The position numbers were made by a program, and so were the translations under genes. DNA of 64,000 bases from Tenacibaculum gallaicum (GTDB lineage Bacteria; Bacteroidota; Bacteroidia; Flavobacteriales; Flavobacteriaceae), in NCBI RefSeq assembly GCF_003387615.1, contig NZ_QUNS01000001.1, positions 863,189-927,188 of the forward strand, written 5' to 3'. Positions 42,435 through 52,123 of this stretch are shown here, in pieces. Every line of letters starts with the position of its first letter. The first letter of the stretch is position 1. Under the pieces are notes generated by a model, which saw only the letters and a list, made by a program, of their open reading frames with translations, was not told the DNA's origin and made no database searches.

Positions 42435-44657
42435 TTATGATTCCTTTTTCTCTTGTCTAGGTTTTCTATCGTCACGGCGATTATCGCGGTTACGATTATC
42501 ACGACCTTTATTGTCTCTAGGTGGCCTAGCTACATAACCTTCAGGTTTAGGTAATAAAGCCTTTCTTGAAACTTTCTCTTTACGAGTTTTAGGGTCAGTT
42601 CCGAAATATTTTACATCTAAAACATCTCCTAAATTAACAACATCTGTAACATTGTTAGTGCGTTCCCAAGCTAACTCGCTAACGTGTAATAAAACTTCAT
42701 TTCCTGGAGCCTCAATATATTCTACAACGGCACCAAAATCTAATAACTTTATTACTTTTACTTCGTAAACAGAACCTTTTTCAGGTTTAAACATCATCGA
42801 CTCGATACGCGCAAGAACTTTTTCAATTCCTTCAGGACTTGTTCCTAATATCTCAACGATTCCTTCTTCAGTAACAGGGTCTTCGTTGATAACAATAGTA
42901 GTTTCTGTTTCTTTTTGTAACTCTTGAATGTGTTTTCCACCAGGTCCAATAAATGCTCCAATCATATCGTTAGGAATCACTCTAGTAACCATTTTAGGTG
43001 CATGAGCTTTTACTTCTGTATTAGGAGTAGCAATGGTATCTGTTAGTTTTTCTAAAATGTGTAAACGACCATCACGAGCTTGTTTTAATGCACTTACTAA
43101 AATTTCGTAACTTAACCCTTTTACTTTAATATCCATCTGACAAGCTGTAATACCGTCAGAGGTTCCTGTTACTTTAAAGTCCATATCTCCTAAGTGATCT
43201 TCATCACCTAAAATATCAGATAAAACTGCATAACGATCACCATCAGAAATTAATCCCATTGCGATACCAGAAACAGGTTTCTTTAATTGCACACCAGCAT
43301 CCATTAATGCCATAGTACCAGAACAAACGGTTGCCATAGAAGAAGAACCGTTAGACTCCAACACTTCAGATACAACTCTCACGGTATATGGGCAATCAGC
43401 AGGAATCATTCCTTTTAAGGCTCTTTGCGCTAAATTACCATGACCAACTTCTCTACGTGAAGTTCCTCTTAAAGGACGTGCCTCTCCAGTACAAAAAGGA
43501 GGGAAATTATAATGTAAGTAAAAAGTTTCTTCACCTTCGTAAGACGGCATGTCTATTTGGTTAGCCTCTCTAGAAGTCCCTAAGGTTACAGTTGCTAACG
43601 CTTGTGTTTCTCCACGTGTAAAGATAGAAGAACCGTGTGTAGAAGGTAAGTAATCAACCTCACACCAAATAGGTCTAATATCTGTAGTTGTACGCCCGTC
43701 TAAACGCAATCCTTCAGCTAATGTTAACTCTCTAACAGCGTTTTTTTGTGCTTTGTTAAAGTATTTTCCAATTAAATTACCGTAGTCTTCAATTTCTTCT
43801 TCAGAAAAAGTAGCTATAATTTCTTCTTTTACTTCAGAAAAAGCTAAACCTCTTTCTGCTTTTGAAGTTCCTTTTTTAGCTATGTCATAACATTTAGCAT
43901 AGGCTAAATCGTTAATTTTTTGAGCTAACTCTTCATCTTCTCTTTCTGCCTCGTATTCACGAGTTTCTTTTTTGCCAAAAGCTTCTGCTAAACGAACTTG
44001 AGCTGCACATTGTACTTTAATAGCTTCGTGTGCGAATTTAATAGCATCTGCCATTTCTTCTTCAGAAATCTCATCCATTTCACCTTCAACCATCATTACA
44101 GAATCTGCTGAAGCTCCAATCATCATGTCGATATCAGATTCGGCTAATTGTGCTCTGTTTGGATTGATTACAAACTCTCCATTTACTCTAGCAACACGTG
44201 CTTCAGAAATTGGAGTTTCGAAAGGAATATCTGATAATTGAATTGCAGCGGAAGCAGCTAAACCAGCTAAAGCATCTGGCATTACCTCTTCGTCATGAGA
44301 CATTAACTGAACCATTACTTGTGTTTCAGCGTGATAGTCTTTTGGAAATAAAGGACGTAAAACACGGTCTACTAAACGCATTGTTAATACTTCTCCATCA
44401 CTTGGTCTTGCTTCTCTTTTAAAGAAACCTCCAGGGTAACGTCCTGCAGCTGCAAACTTTTCTCTGTAATCTACTGTTAATGGTAAAAAGTCAACATCAG
44501 ATTGCTTGTAGTTAGATACTACAGTACATAATAACATTGCTTTTCCCATCTGAACAACAACTGAACCGTGTGCTTGTTTTGCTAATTTACCGGTTTCTAA
44601 CGAGATGGTTCTTCCATCTCCAAGGTCTATGACCTCTCTAAATACTTTTGGAATCAT
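42435..44657 (-). CDS. pnp: Polynucleotide phosphorylase
   Basis: From the ATG at 44655-44657 the product is 740 residues. It has two RNase PH domains, the first starting [20 protein letters not shown] and the second with [20 protein letters not shown] and [15 protein letters not shown]. An all-helical linker lies between them. A KH domain ([20 protein letters not shown]) and an S1 domain ([20 protein letters not shown]) follow, then an Arg/Asp/Asn-rich tail. It degrades RNA 3' to 5' with phosphate. The frame extends 22 codons upstream, but homology starts at this Met. The rpsO-pnp order is conserved across bacteria. Confidence 0.96.
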   Translation of the reverse strand: MIPKVFREVIDLGDGRTISLETGKLAKQAHGSVVVQMGKAMLLCTVVSNYKQSDVDFLPLTVDYREKFAAAGRYPGGFFKREARPSDGEVLTMRLVDRVLRPLFPKDYHAETQVMVQLMSHDEEVMPDALAGLAASAAIQLSDIPFETPISEARVARVNGEFVINPNRAQLAESDIDMMIGASADSVMMVEGEMDEISEEEMADAIKFAHEAIKVQCAAQVRLAEAFGKKETREYEAEREDEELAQKINDLAYAKCYDIAKKGTSKAERGLAFSEVKEEIIATFSEEEIEDYGNLIGKYFNKAQKNAVRELTLAEGLRLDGRTTTDIRPIWCEVDYLPSTHGSSIFTRGETQALATVTLGTSREANQIDMPSYEGEETFYLHYNFPPFCTGEARPLRGTSRREVGHGNLAQRALKGMIPADCPYTVRVVSEVLESNGSSSMATVCSGTMALMDAGVQLKKPVSGIAMGLISDGDRYAVLSDILGDEDHLGDMDFKVTGTSDGITACQMDIKVKGLSYEILVSALKQARDGRLHILEKLTDTIATPNTEVKAHAPKMVTRVIPNDMIGAFIGPGGKHIQELQKETETTIVINEDPVTEEGIVEILGTSPEGIEKVLARIESMMFKPEKGSVYEVKVIKLLDFGAVVEYIEAPGNEVLLHVSELAWERTNNVTDVVNLGDVLDVKYFGTDPKTRKEKVSRKALLPKPEGYVARPPRDNKGRDNRNRDNRRDDRKPRQEKKES

Positions 44658-44798
44658 AAATTTTAATTCTAATGTTTTTGTTTTGTTTGTTGTTGTGTTG
44701 TTGTTGCTCCAATGGAAAATCAAAATTATTGTTAGTAATTTTGAGCTTTTTATATATAAATTTCTGTTTGTTAGTCAGAAATAAATTTCATGTAAAAA

Positions 44799-44833
44799 TA
44801 AAAAAGAGGCACGTTTGTAGAGCCTCTTTTTTT
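44799..44833 (-). terminator. Terminator after rpsO
   Basis: AAAAAGAGGC and GCCTCTTTTT pair across an 11-base loop, 7 bases past the rpsO stop on the reverse strand. It suggests that rpsO and pnp are at least partly separate transcripts. Confidence 0.8.
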
Positions 44834-44839
44834 GTAGAA

Positions 44840-45109
44840 TTATTTTCTAATTCCTAATTCTTTAATAATCGCACGATATCTGTTAATCTCTTTTTTCTTT
44901 AGATAATCTAATAAGCTTCTACGCTTACCTACCATACGTACTAACGAGCGCTCTGTGTTAAAATCTTTACGATTTTTCTTTAAGTGCTCAGTTAAGTGGT
45001 TAATTCTGTGCGTGAATAACGCGATTTGACCTTCTGCAGTACCAGTATCATTTGCTCCTTTACCGTGTTTTGCGAAGATTTGTTCTTTAACTTCTTTTGT
45101 TAAATACAT
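44840..45109 (-). CDS. rpsO: 30S ribosomal protein S15
   Basis: The 89-residue protein has the S15 sequence throughout: DTGTAEGQIALFTHRINHLT, EHLKKNRKDFNTERSLVRMV, GKRRSLLDYLKKKEINRYRA. S15 binds the three-way junction of 16S rRNA early in 30S assembly. It is upstream of pnp, as in many bacteria. Confidence 0.98.
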   Translation of the reverse strand: MYLTKEVKEQIFAKHGKGANDTGTAEGQIALFTHRINHLTEHLKKNRKDFNTERSLVRMVGKRRSLLDYLKKKEINRYRAIIKELGIRK

Positions 45110-45210
45110 GCCAATATTATTTAAATGATTATTATGTACTCAATGCATTCACATTGAAGTTGCAAATGTACGATTATTTTTTGGAAAGGAAACGGAAAAA
45201 ATTAGAAAGC

Positions 45211-45238
45211 AAAAAAGCTAGCAAACGCCAGCTTTTTT
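45211..45238 (-). terminator. Terminator after accD
   Basis: AAAAAAGCTaGC and GCcAGCTTTTTT pair with one mismatch around AAAC, ending 2 bases from the accD stop on the reverse strand. Confidence 0.8.
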
Positions 45239-45239
45239 G

Positions 45240-46097
45240 TTATGCTCTTACAGATTGATTTTGTGTTAAATCTATATATAAGTTGATTTGTTTTTTTAAG
45301 TCTTTTCGCTCAAAAATTGCATCTAAGAAGCCATGCTCTAATAAAAACTCTGAACGTTGAAACCCTTCTGGTAAATCTTTACCAGTAGTATCTTTTACAA
45401 TACGAGGACCAGCAAAACCTATTAACGCATTTGGTTCTGCAATATTAATGTCTCCCAACATAGCAAAAGAAGCTGTGGTTCCTCCTGTTGTAGGATCGGT
45501 ACATAAAGATATGTATGGAATTTTGGCATCTGCTAATTGTGCAAGTTTAGCAGAAGTTTTAGCTAACTGCATTAAAGAAAGCGAAGCTTCTTGCATACGA
45601 GCTCCTCCTGATTTAGAAATCATTAAAAAAGGAATGTTGTTTTTGATTGAATAATCAATAGCTCGTGCTATTTTTTCTCCAACTACACTACCCATAGAAC
45701 CTCCGATGAATGCAAAATCCATAGAAGCAACTACTAAGTCTTTTCCCATTGATTTACCAACGGCAGTACGTACAGCATCTTTTAATCCTGTTTTTTTCTG
45801 AGCTGCTTTTAATTTCTCAGGGTACTTTTTAGTGTCTTCAAACCTTAAAGGATCTTTAGCTGATAACTTTGGATCTAATTCTTTGAATTTATTATCATCA
45901 AAAAAGATTTCAAAATACTCTTTACTACCTATACGCACGTGGTATCCGTCTTCTGGACTTACGTATAAATTCTTTTTTAACTCGTCGGTGTCAATTATTT
46001 TTCCACTTGGGGTTTTATACCACAAGCCTTTTGGTGTGTCTTTCTTTTCTTCTGTTGGGGTTTGAATCCCTTTGTCTGTACGTTTAAACCAAGCCAT
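45240..46097 (-). CDS. accD: Acetyl-CoA carboxylase carboxyltransferase beta subunit lacking its zinc finger
   Basis: The 285-residue protein has the carboxyltransferase core with [20 protein letters not shown], the CoA/biotin region [19 protein letters not shown] and [20 protein letters not shown] and [17 protein letters not shown]. It transfers CO2 from biotin to acetyl-CoA with AccA in fatty acid synthesis. The E. coli C-x2-C-x15-C-x2-C zinc finger is absent. The matching segment [20 protein letters not shown], then [13 protein letters not shown], keeps the context but has T29, S47 and D50 in place of cysteines, and the whole protein has one Cys only (in [10 protein letters not shown]). 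It is followed by its own terminator and preceded by fbaA. Confidence 0.95.
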   Translation of the reverse strand: MAWFKRTDKGIQTPTEEKKDTPKGLWYKTPSGKIIDTDELKKNLYVSPEDGYHVRIGSKEYFEIFFDDNKFKELDPKLSAKDPLRFEDTKKYPEKLKAAQKKTGLKDAVRTAVGKSMGKDLVVASMDFAFIGGSMGSVVGEKIARAIDYSIKNNIPFLMISKSGGARMQEASLSLMQLAKTSAKLAQLADAKIPYISLCTDPTTGGTTASFAMLGDINIAEPNALIGFAGPRIVKDTTGKDLPEGFQRSEFLLEHGFLDAIFERKDLKKQINLYIDLTQNQSVRA

Positions 46098-46146
46098 AAT
46101 TTAGTTTTTTATTCTTTAGTTGTTTGGTTTTCTTTTTCAAAGAATA

Positions 46147-47205
46147 CTATAATGTATTTACATTATTTAGGTCTTCAAAAGCTTTCTTTAATCGAGCCTT
46201 GAAGGTTTGTTCTCCTTCACGTAACCATTTACGAGGGTCATAATACTTCTTATTAGGAACATCACCTCCTTCAGGGTTACCAATTTGAGATTGCAAATAT
46301 GCAGATTTTTCTTTCATATAATCACGAACACCTTCGGTAAATGCATATTGTAAATCAGTATCGATATTCATTTTAATAACTCCGTAGCTAATTGCTTCGC
46401 GAATTTCTTCTAAAGTAGAACCTGATCCTCCGTGGAATACAAAGTGAATTGTATTGTGAGGAACGTTATATTTTTCTGAAATATACTCTTGAGAATTCTT
46501 TAAAATTTTTGGAGTTAATTTTACATTTCCAGGTTTGTATACTCCGTGGACATTTCCAAAAGCAGCAGCGATTGTAAATTGTGGGCTAACTTTCATTAAC
46601 TCTTCATAGGCATAAGCTACTTCTTCTGGTTGTGTATATAACTTAGATACATCTACATCAGAATTATCAACACCGTCTTCTTCACCACCAGTAATTCCTA
46701 ATTCAATTTCTAAAGTCATTCCCATTTTACTCATACGAGCAAGGTATTCTTTACAAATTTCAATGTTTTCTTCTATTGGTTCTTCACTTAAATCAATCAT
46801 GTGAGAACTGTATAAAGGTTTTCCTGTTTCTTTATAAAATTGCTCACTAGCATCTAATAAACCATCAATCCAAGGTAATAATTTTTTAGCTGCGTGATCG
46901 GTATGTAAAATAACAGGAACCCCATAAGCTTCTGCTAATAAATGTATGTGTTTTGCACCTGCTACTGCACCAGCAATAGCAGCTTTTTCGTTGTCGTTTG
47001 ATAAGCCTTTACCTGCATTGAATTGAGCACCGCCATTAGAAAATTGGATTATTACAGGCGAGTTAAGTTCTTTAGCTGTTTCCAAAACACTATTAATAGT
47101 GTTTGATCCAACAACATTAACAGCTGGTAAAGCAAAGCCTTTTTGTTTTGCTAATTCAAAAATTTCTTGAACTTCTTTTCCGGTGGCAACTCCAGGTTTA
47201 ATCAT
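46147..47205 (-). CDS. fbaA: Class II fructose-bisphosphate aldolase
   Basis: The 352-residue metal-dependent aldolase has VPVILHTDHAAKKLLPWIDG (catalytic Asp and zinc His) and LEIELGITGGEEDGVDNSDV. VFHGGSGSTLEEIREAISYG and GVIKMNIDTDLQYAFTEGVR (phosphate binding) complete the set. It cleaves fructose 1,6-bisphosphate in glycolysis and runs in reverse in gluconeogenesis. The length fits the class IIA (E. coli FbaA) type. It lies 49 bases before accD on the same strand. Confidence 0.97.
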   Translation of the reverse strand: MIKPGVATGKEVQEIFELAKQKGFALPAVNVVGSNTINSVLETAKELNSPVIIQFSNGGAQFNAGKGLSNDNEKAAIAGAVAGAKHIHLLAEAYGVPVILHTDHAAKKLLPWIDGLLDASEQFYKETGKPLYSSHMIDLSEEPIEENIEICKEYLARMSKMGMTLEIELGITGGEEDGVDNSDVDVSKLYTQPEEVAYAYEELMKVSPQFTIAAAFGNVHGVYKPGNVKLTPKILKNSQEYISEKYNVPHNTIHFVFHGGSGSTLEEIREAISYGVIKMNIDTDLQYAFTEGVRDYMKEKSAYLQSQIGNPEGGDVPNKKYYDPRKWLREGEQTFKARLKKAFEDLNNVNTL

Positions 47206-47299
47206 TTTTTATTTGTTTAGTAGTGTGTTACATAATTTATAGAACAAATCTACACTTTTTTATACAAGTTGCGATAAATTTTTAACAGAAAGTACTTTG

Positions 47300-49762
47300 T
47301 TAGAAGGGGTAGTTTATACCGATATTTAGTACTGAGTTAGAGAAATTGAAGTTTTGAAACCACCTATTATTTGTTAAGTAAGGCTCGTGTGCTTTGAAAC
47401 CTAAATCTAGTCTTGCAATTAAAAACTTAAAGTCATAGCGAAGCCCAAAACCAGCACCAACAGCTATATCTTGTAAAGATTTGAATCCGTTAAACTTAGA
47501 AGGGGCATCAGCAAATTCTGAACTGGTAATATCCCAAATATTTCCAGCATCTATAAATAAAGCAGATTTTAAAGAACCAAAAACGTCAAAACGGTATTCG
47601 AAACTGGTTAAAAACTTTAAACTACCTATATTATACTCTAAAACAGGAGTTCGTGTACCAGGTCCTAAGTCGTAGGTTCTCCATGCCCTAATGTCATTTG
47701 ACCCCCCAGCAAAATAGCTACGAGAAAAAGGAATAAAAGGAATGTCTGAGTCATCGTATGTTAAAATCGCTCCTAGAAAAGTTCTATGAGCTAACACATT
47801 ATTGTCACCTAAATCCCAATATTTTTTATACTCAATATCAGTTTTGAAATATTGGGCAATAGGAATTTTAAACACTGTTTTTTGCCCTAAACTGTTAGTA
47901 TTATTAGATAAAAGCCCCATAATATTCCCTGAGTTAGCTATTCTAAACTTAAAAAAAGAAAAACTAGCATCTTTAATATTTTCTTGGTTGTTGTAAGTGT
48001 AGCTGTAAGCGATTTCAGGAATTAAAAAATCAGAAGTTACAATATTATATCTGTTAGCAAGGTTTAAAACATTTTGAAACTCAGTAGGATTAGAAGCTGC
48101 AAAATTAGCATCAGTAATAATATCAGTAACAAACCTAATTATTTCATTAGAATTACTCGGTGTGTTATTTGGAAAAGTGTAAGAAGGATCATAAATTTCA
48201 GCAACTTCAGCTAATTTTCGATATTCAGAATTATAAACAGAAAAATAATTATCAATATTTAAGTTTCTTATGTACTGTGTGTTTAATAGTTCTAATTGGA
48301 TTGATTTTTTTTCATTGTAGTCCCACTTATAATCTATTCCTACTGATATATTTTGCTTGTCTAAACCAATATTTTTTTGAATTCCAATCCCTGAATAAAA
48401 TTTAGTTCTAGGAAACATTCTTTTGGGTACTAACTTATGCAATCCAAAAGGAGCCATAAAACGAGGTATTTCTAATGAAATATCAGAACCAACTTCCCAA
48501 CCAGGTCCATTATTTGAGTTAAAATAAGACGTAAAAGCTGAAAGTTTAAAAAGCTCAGCACCTTTAAATGTATTTCTATTGGTTAATGAAAACTTTAAAG
48601 AAACATCAAAGTTACGAATGTTAGAGCGAGACAATTCAGTTTCAAAACCTAAAGTGTATTTTTCAATAGGGGTTAAAAATACATTTGCTTCTAATTCATT
48701 TTCGCTTAATTCGTTATATCGAATAGAAGTTGCTTTAAAATTTTTTAGCCCTCTTAAATGAGTACGAGTTAAACTTCTAAGAGAATCACTATAAACAGTA
48801 TTTGGTTTTATAAATAGAGATTGAGATAAATACTTAGGATTGTATTTTAATTTTCGAAGAGCATAAAAGTTTATCCCTTTATAACTAGTAGTATCTTTAT
48901 GTTGAGAGTTTCTTGTACTATAAGTATAATCAGTGAAAACATTTACCTTCTTTATTCTCTGAATTTGAAAAGGAACAGTTTTATCAGAGATATTAATGTC
49001 TACATCAGTTTTTTTATAGTTTTTTAAAGTGTCATTTTCAAATGAAATATAATTCTCGTTAAAATGATAGACTCCTTTGTTTCTAAAAAGCTTTACAAGT
49101 CGATTAGCTTCATTTATGAAATTGTCATTTTTATAATGATCTCCAGATTTTAAATGACTTTTGTCTTTTGTTAGCTGATATAAAGAGTCTAAAACTGGTG
49201 ATGTAATAAAGGTTTTTATGGTATCTAAATAAGAAGGATTTCCTTTTGTAATATGATAACTAATTTCACCTTTCTTCTTACCTATAGTATCCTTTTTAGA
49301 AGAAACTTTGGCTCTAAAATATCCTTCAGTTTGATAGTAAGCTTTTAAATTATCTACAGTCCTATTAGTTTTTTTGTCATCAATTATAATTGGAGCTTGT
49401 CCGCTTGTTAAAAACCAATTATTAAACCCAATAAATGTTTTAGCTACAGCAATACTTTGCTTTTCAGAAAAAATATTTTTGTAAAAATTATAGGTTTTTG
49501 GATGTTTTTTAGCCCATTCACTTGGTGTTTTAGGTGCTTCAGGATTCCCTAAATTATAAAAATGCAATGATAAAGGCATACCTAGAGCCTTAGCGTTAGG
49601 ACGTTGCATTAGTAGTTCAGTAATATTACCACTTGAGTTTTTTACACTGTCAATATATACCGTGTTTTTGGCTAGCAATAACTCGTTTTCTTTAACATAT
49701 TTAATCGTGCTACATGAGCTGAATAAGACTACTAATAAAAAGAAGAAAGAAAGTTTTTTCAT
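47300..49762 (-). CDS. tamL: Outer membrane BamA/TamA-like lipoprotein (TamL)
   Basis: The 820-residue protein has a lipoprotein signal (MKKLSFFFLLVVLFSSC, lipidated Cys 17), which is the mark of the Bacteroidota TamL form of TamA. Degenerate POTRA domains follow (for example YYQTEGYFRAKVSSKKDTIG). The C-terminal Omp85 barrel includes RSYFAGGSNDIRAWRTYDLG (lid-loop motif), FEYRFDVFGSLKSALFIDAG and the end LNIGINYPF. It probably helps insert proteins or lipids into the outer membrane. The usual partner tamB is not next to it; the neighbours are fbaA and, divergently, an RNA methyltransferase. Confidence 0.88.
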   Translation of the reverse strand: MKKLSFFFLLVVLFSSCSTIKYVKENELLLAKNTVYIDSVKNSSGNITELLMQRPNAKALGMPLSLHFYNLGNPEAPKTPSEWAKKHPKTYNFYKNIFSEKQSIAVAKTFIGFNNWFLTSGQAPIIIDDKKTNRTVDNLKAYYQTEGYFRAKVSSKKDTIGKKKGEISYHITKGNPSYLDTIKTFITSPVLDSLYQLTKDKSHLKSGDHYKNDNFINEANRLVKLFRNKGVYHFNENYISFENDTLKNYKKTDVDINISDKTVPFQIQRIKKVNVFTDYTYSTRNSQHKDTTSYKGINFYALRKLKYNPKYLSQSLFIKPNTVYSDSLRSLTRTHLRGLKNFKATSIRYNELSENELEANVFLTPIEKYTLGFETELSRSNIRNFDVSLKFSLTNRNTFKGAELFKLSAFTSYFNSNNGPGWEVGSDISLEIPRFMAPFGLHKLVPKRMFPRTKFYSGIGIQKNIGLDKQNISVGIDYKWDYNEKKSIQLELLNTQYIRNLNIDNYFSVYNSEYRKLAEVAEIYDPSYTFPNNTPSNSNEIIRFVTDIITDANFAASNPTEFQNVLNLANRYNIVTSDFLIPEIAYSYTYNNQENIKDASFSFFKFRIANSGNIMGLLSNNTNSLGQKTVFKIPIAQYFKTDIEYKKYWDLGDNNVLAHRTFLGAILTYDDSDIPFIPFSRSYFAGGSNDIRAWRTYDLGPGTRTPVLEYNIGSLKFLTSFEYRFDVFGSLKSALFIDAGNIWDITSSEFADAPSKFNGFKSLQDIAVGAGFGLRYDFKFLIARLDLGFKAHEPYLTNNRWFQNFNFSNSVLNIGINYPF

Positions 49763-49833
49763 TAACTTTACACCTCGTATTAAGAATCAAAAATACTATT
49801 TTTTAGTGGTTTTAGAGTGTTAAAAACAATTTA

Positions 49834-50568
49834 ATGAGTTTATCTAAAAACAATATAAAGTTAATAACTAGTTTACAACAAAAAAAGTATAGACAGAAGC
49901 ATCAATTATTTGTAGCAGAAGGAGTGAAGGTGGTTAATGAATTACTTGCATCTTCTTTAAAAGTAGAACAATTATATACTACTGATGAGTCATTTATGAC
50001 TTTAAAAGAAGTAGAGGTTGTTTTGATTTCTGAAAATGAGTTGAAAAAAGTAAGTACTCTAAAAAAACCAAATAAGGTATTAGGTCTGTTTAAGATTCCG
50101 AAAGATGAAGAAATTAATAAAAACAGTTTTATTGTTGCTTTAGATGGAGTTAACGACCCAGGGAATTTAGGAACAATTATCCGTCTATGCGATTGGTTTG
50201 GGATTTCTGAGTTGGTATGTTCTAAAAATACGGTTGATTGTTATAATCAAAAGGTGGTACAATCTACTATGGGGTCGTTAACAAGAGTTCAGGTTTCATA
50301 TGTTGACCTACCTGAATTTTTAAAGAGTACTTCATTGCCTATTTATACAGCAGATATGGATGGTGAAAATGTATACACTACATCATTACCTAAACAAGCA
50401 GTTTTAGTAATGGGAAATGAGGCAAATGGAATTTCACCTGAGATTACTGATGTTGTAAAAGATATTATAACCATTCCAAGGTTTGGTGATTTGCAACAAA
50501 CTGAAAGTTTAAATGTAGCTACAGCAACAGCTATATTACTAAGTGAGTTTAAAAGAGATTTAATTTAA
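49834..50568 (+). CDS. TrmH/SpoU family RNA 2'-O-methyltransferase
   Basis: The 244-residue protein has an N-terminal RNA-binding substrate domain (ITSLQQKKYRQKHQLFVAEG). The SPOUT domain has the three SpoU motifs: ALDGVNDPGNLGTIIRLCDW, AVLVMGNEANGISPEI and QQTESLNVATATAILLSEF. It uses S-adenosylmethionine to methylate a ribose in tRNA or rRNA; the exact site is not predictable. It is divergent from tamL and convergent, with a 9-base gap, with the radical SAM gene. Confidence 0.9.
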   Translation: MSLSKNNIKLITSLQQKKYRQKHQLFVAEGVKVVNELLASSLKVEQLYTTDESFMTLKEVEVVLISENELKKVSTLKKPNKVLGLFKIPKDEEINKNSFIVALDGVNDPGNLGTIIRLCDWFGISELVCSKNTVDCYNQKVVQSTMGSLTRVQVSYVDLPEFLKSTSLPIYTADMDGENVYTTSLPKQAVLVMGNEANGISPEITDVVKDIITIPRFGDLQQTESLNVATATAILLSEFKRDLI

Positions 50569-50577
50569 CTGATAAAA

Positions 50578-51813
50578 CTAAATCGCAACTACTTGATTTT
50601 TTTCAGAAAAAGCTTCTAATTCTTCTTTATAAAGTGCGTCATTACTTTCGGCAATAGTAGAAAGATAATTTGTGATTTCAATTGGTTTTATAAGTTCTAT
50701 ATTTTCTTTTTCGTGTAATTCAGGATAACATGATATAAAGAATTTTTGTATGTGAGCTATCAGTTTAATTAGGTCATTACAGTAAACAGAAGGATTGTTG
50801 AAACCGTTTTTTTTGTTATAACGATGAACCAACCTGCCACCTTTGCAAATTTCATTTAATGGGCACTCTAAACATTGTTTACAAAGCTTTGTGTTAAAAT
50901 CATTAAAATATAATTTACCTAAAGAGGTGTGTTGTATATCTTGAAAACTATTTTCTTTAATATTTAGTCCAGTTTTTGTAAAACCATGACCACAAGCTTT
51001 TAGAGAATCTATAGCTTCAATTTCTCCATTGGTTTCGATAACTAAAACAGTTGATTCATTTTTTGCAATTTCATTAACTCTCATAAAAGAGTTTAATAAT
51101 CCTAAAAATAGTGGAACCTTAAATCGTTTGGGATCGCTAATCCAAATGTCAAATAAATTAATTAGCCAATCAGCCATTAAGGTTTGGTTTTTATCGAAAG
51201 GAAAATTATCATGTGTATAGTCAGGAATTAAAAAGTTTACATAGCTGACATTCATTTTTTTAAAGCTATCGTAAATTTCTTTTGGGCTTTCTTCAATATT
51301 AATAACACAAGCTATGTCAGCAAAATTCATTTCATTTTTTAATAGTTTAACACTTTCAAAAACTGTATCGTAGCTGCCATTCCCTTTATGATCTACTCTA
51401 TACATATCGTGTGCCTTTTTAGTTCCATCAACGCTTATACTAGGATAAATGTTTAAGTTTTTAAATAATTGTATCCAACTTTTATCTAAAAGAACACCGT
51501 TTGTTTGTAAGTCAAAAGAGAAAGATACATCAGTTAGCTCTTGTTGTATTTTTTGTACCTTACTTATGAAATCAATATAAAAATCTTTGGAAGCGAGTAG
51601 AGGTTCGCCTCCATGGAAAATAAAAGAAAATTCTTTTTTGTTATACTTTTTTATATAGTTTTTAGTCTTTTCAATAATATTATCAACTACTTCTGAAGAC
51701 ATGAATTTAGGTTGATTTTTATAGGTAGTATCTCCAAGGTTGTACATGAAGCAATATGAGCAATTAAGGTTACACCTGCTAGCAATTTTTATGGCTAAAG
51801 AATTAAAGTTCAT
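50578..51813 (-). CDS. Radical SAM/SPASM peptide maturase, cyclophane-forming type
   Basis: The 411-residue enzyme has the radical SAM cluster motif CNLNCSYCFMY (C14, C18, C21) and the SAM-binding FIFHGGEPLL. Its SPASM-type C-terminus has cysteines 274, 311, 314, 317, 323 and 345 for auxiliary Fe-S clusters. The segments VIETNGEIEAIDSLKACGHG, CLECPLNEICKGGRLVHRY and NGFNNPSVYCNDLIKLIAHI closely resemble the signature of FxsB/GrrM/XyeB enzymes, which cross-link aromatic side chains to backbone-adjacent carbons in peptides. It lies 76 bases downstream of a gene for a 77-residue leader-containing peptide, its likely substrate. An anaerobic sulfatase maturase is the main alternative, but no sulfatase is nearby. 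Confidence 0.85.
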   Translation of the reverse strand: MNFNSLAIKIASRCNLNCSYCFMYNLGDTTYKNQPKFMSSEVVDNIIEKTKNYIKKYNKKEFSFIFHGGEPLLASKDFYIDFISKVQKIQQELTDVSFSFDLQTNGVLLDKSWIQLFKNLNIYPSISVDGTKKAHDMYRVDHKGNGSYDTVFESVKLLKNEMNFADIACVINIEESPKEIYDSFKKMNVSYVNFLIPDYTHDNFPFDKNQTLMADWLINLFDIWISDPKRFKVPLFLGLLNSFMRVNEIAKNESTVLVIETNGEIEAIDSLKACGHGFTKTGLNIKENSFQDIQHTSLGKLYFNDFNTKLCKQCLECPLNEICKGGRLVHRYNKKNGFNNPSVYCNDLIKLIAHIQKFFISCYPELHEKENIELIKPIEITNYLSTIAESNDALYKEELEAFSEKNQVVAI

Positions 51814-51837
51814 AATTTGAAAAGATGTTGATTAAAA

Positions 51838-51868
51838 CAAGGAAATTATACAGTGCACAATTTCCTTG
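51838..51868 (-). terminator. Intercistronic stem-loop between peptide precursor and maturase
   Basis: CAAGGAAATT (51838-51847) pairs exactly with AATTTCCTTG (51859-51868) around an 11-base loop. On the reverse, transcribed strand it is followed by TTTTAATC. A leaky terminator here would give more precursor mRNA than maturase mRNA, as is common in ribosomal-peptide operons. Confidence 0.55.
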
Positions 51869-51889
51869 AAAAGATTTTAAGATGCTGTA

Positions 51890-52123
51890 TTATAATCTGA
51901 AATGTTTTTTTTCAACTTCAGCATCAACCTCTAAAAATCTTACACATTTTTGTAGCTTATCACTCCAAACTAATCCGTCAGGACATACTCTACCTCCACC
52001 ACTAGTAGGGTAATAAATTTCTTCTTCCACATAGATAGCACCTCCTTTAATAAGGTCTAAATTGTCAGTTTGTAAGTTTGTGAATTTCTCTAATCCCTTT
52101 GGTAAAAAAAATGTTTTCTTCAT
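51890..52123 (-). CDS. Ribosomal natural-product precursor peptide with Gly-Gly leader
   Basis: The 77-residue peptide starts MKKTFFLPKGLEKFTNLQTD and has a double-glycine leader end NLDLIKGG (G27-G28). This is like the GG-type leader of Bacteroidota natural-product precursors paired with radical SAM enzymes. The putative core (29-77) has YVEEEIYYPTSGGG, VCPDGLVWSDKLQKC (C47, W53, C60) and VRFLEVDAEVEKKHFRL. Possible three-residue cyclophane sites are W53-S-D55, F63-L-E65 and Y31-V-E33. The two cysteines could form a disulfide. It is immediately upstream of the maturase on the same strand. No peptidase or exporter is adjacent, so export would need a system elsewhere. Confidence 0.75.
   Translation of the reverse strand: MKKTFFLPKGLEKFTNLQTDNLDLIKGGAIYVEEEIYYPTSGGGRVCPDGLVWSDKLQKCVRFLEVDAEVEKKHFRL

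Noticed and set aside
50578..51813. Anaerobic sulfatase-maturing enzyme
   Set aside because: The C-terminal motifs fit the peptide cyclophane group better, a leader-type peptide gene is adjacent, and no sulfatase gene is in the window.
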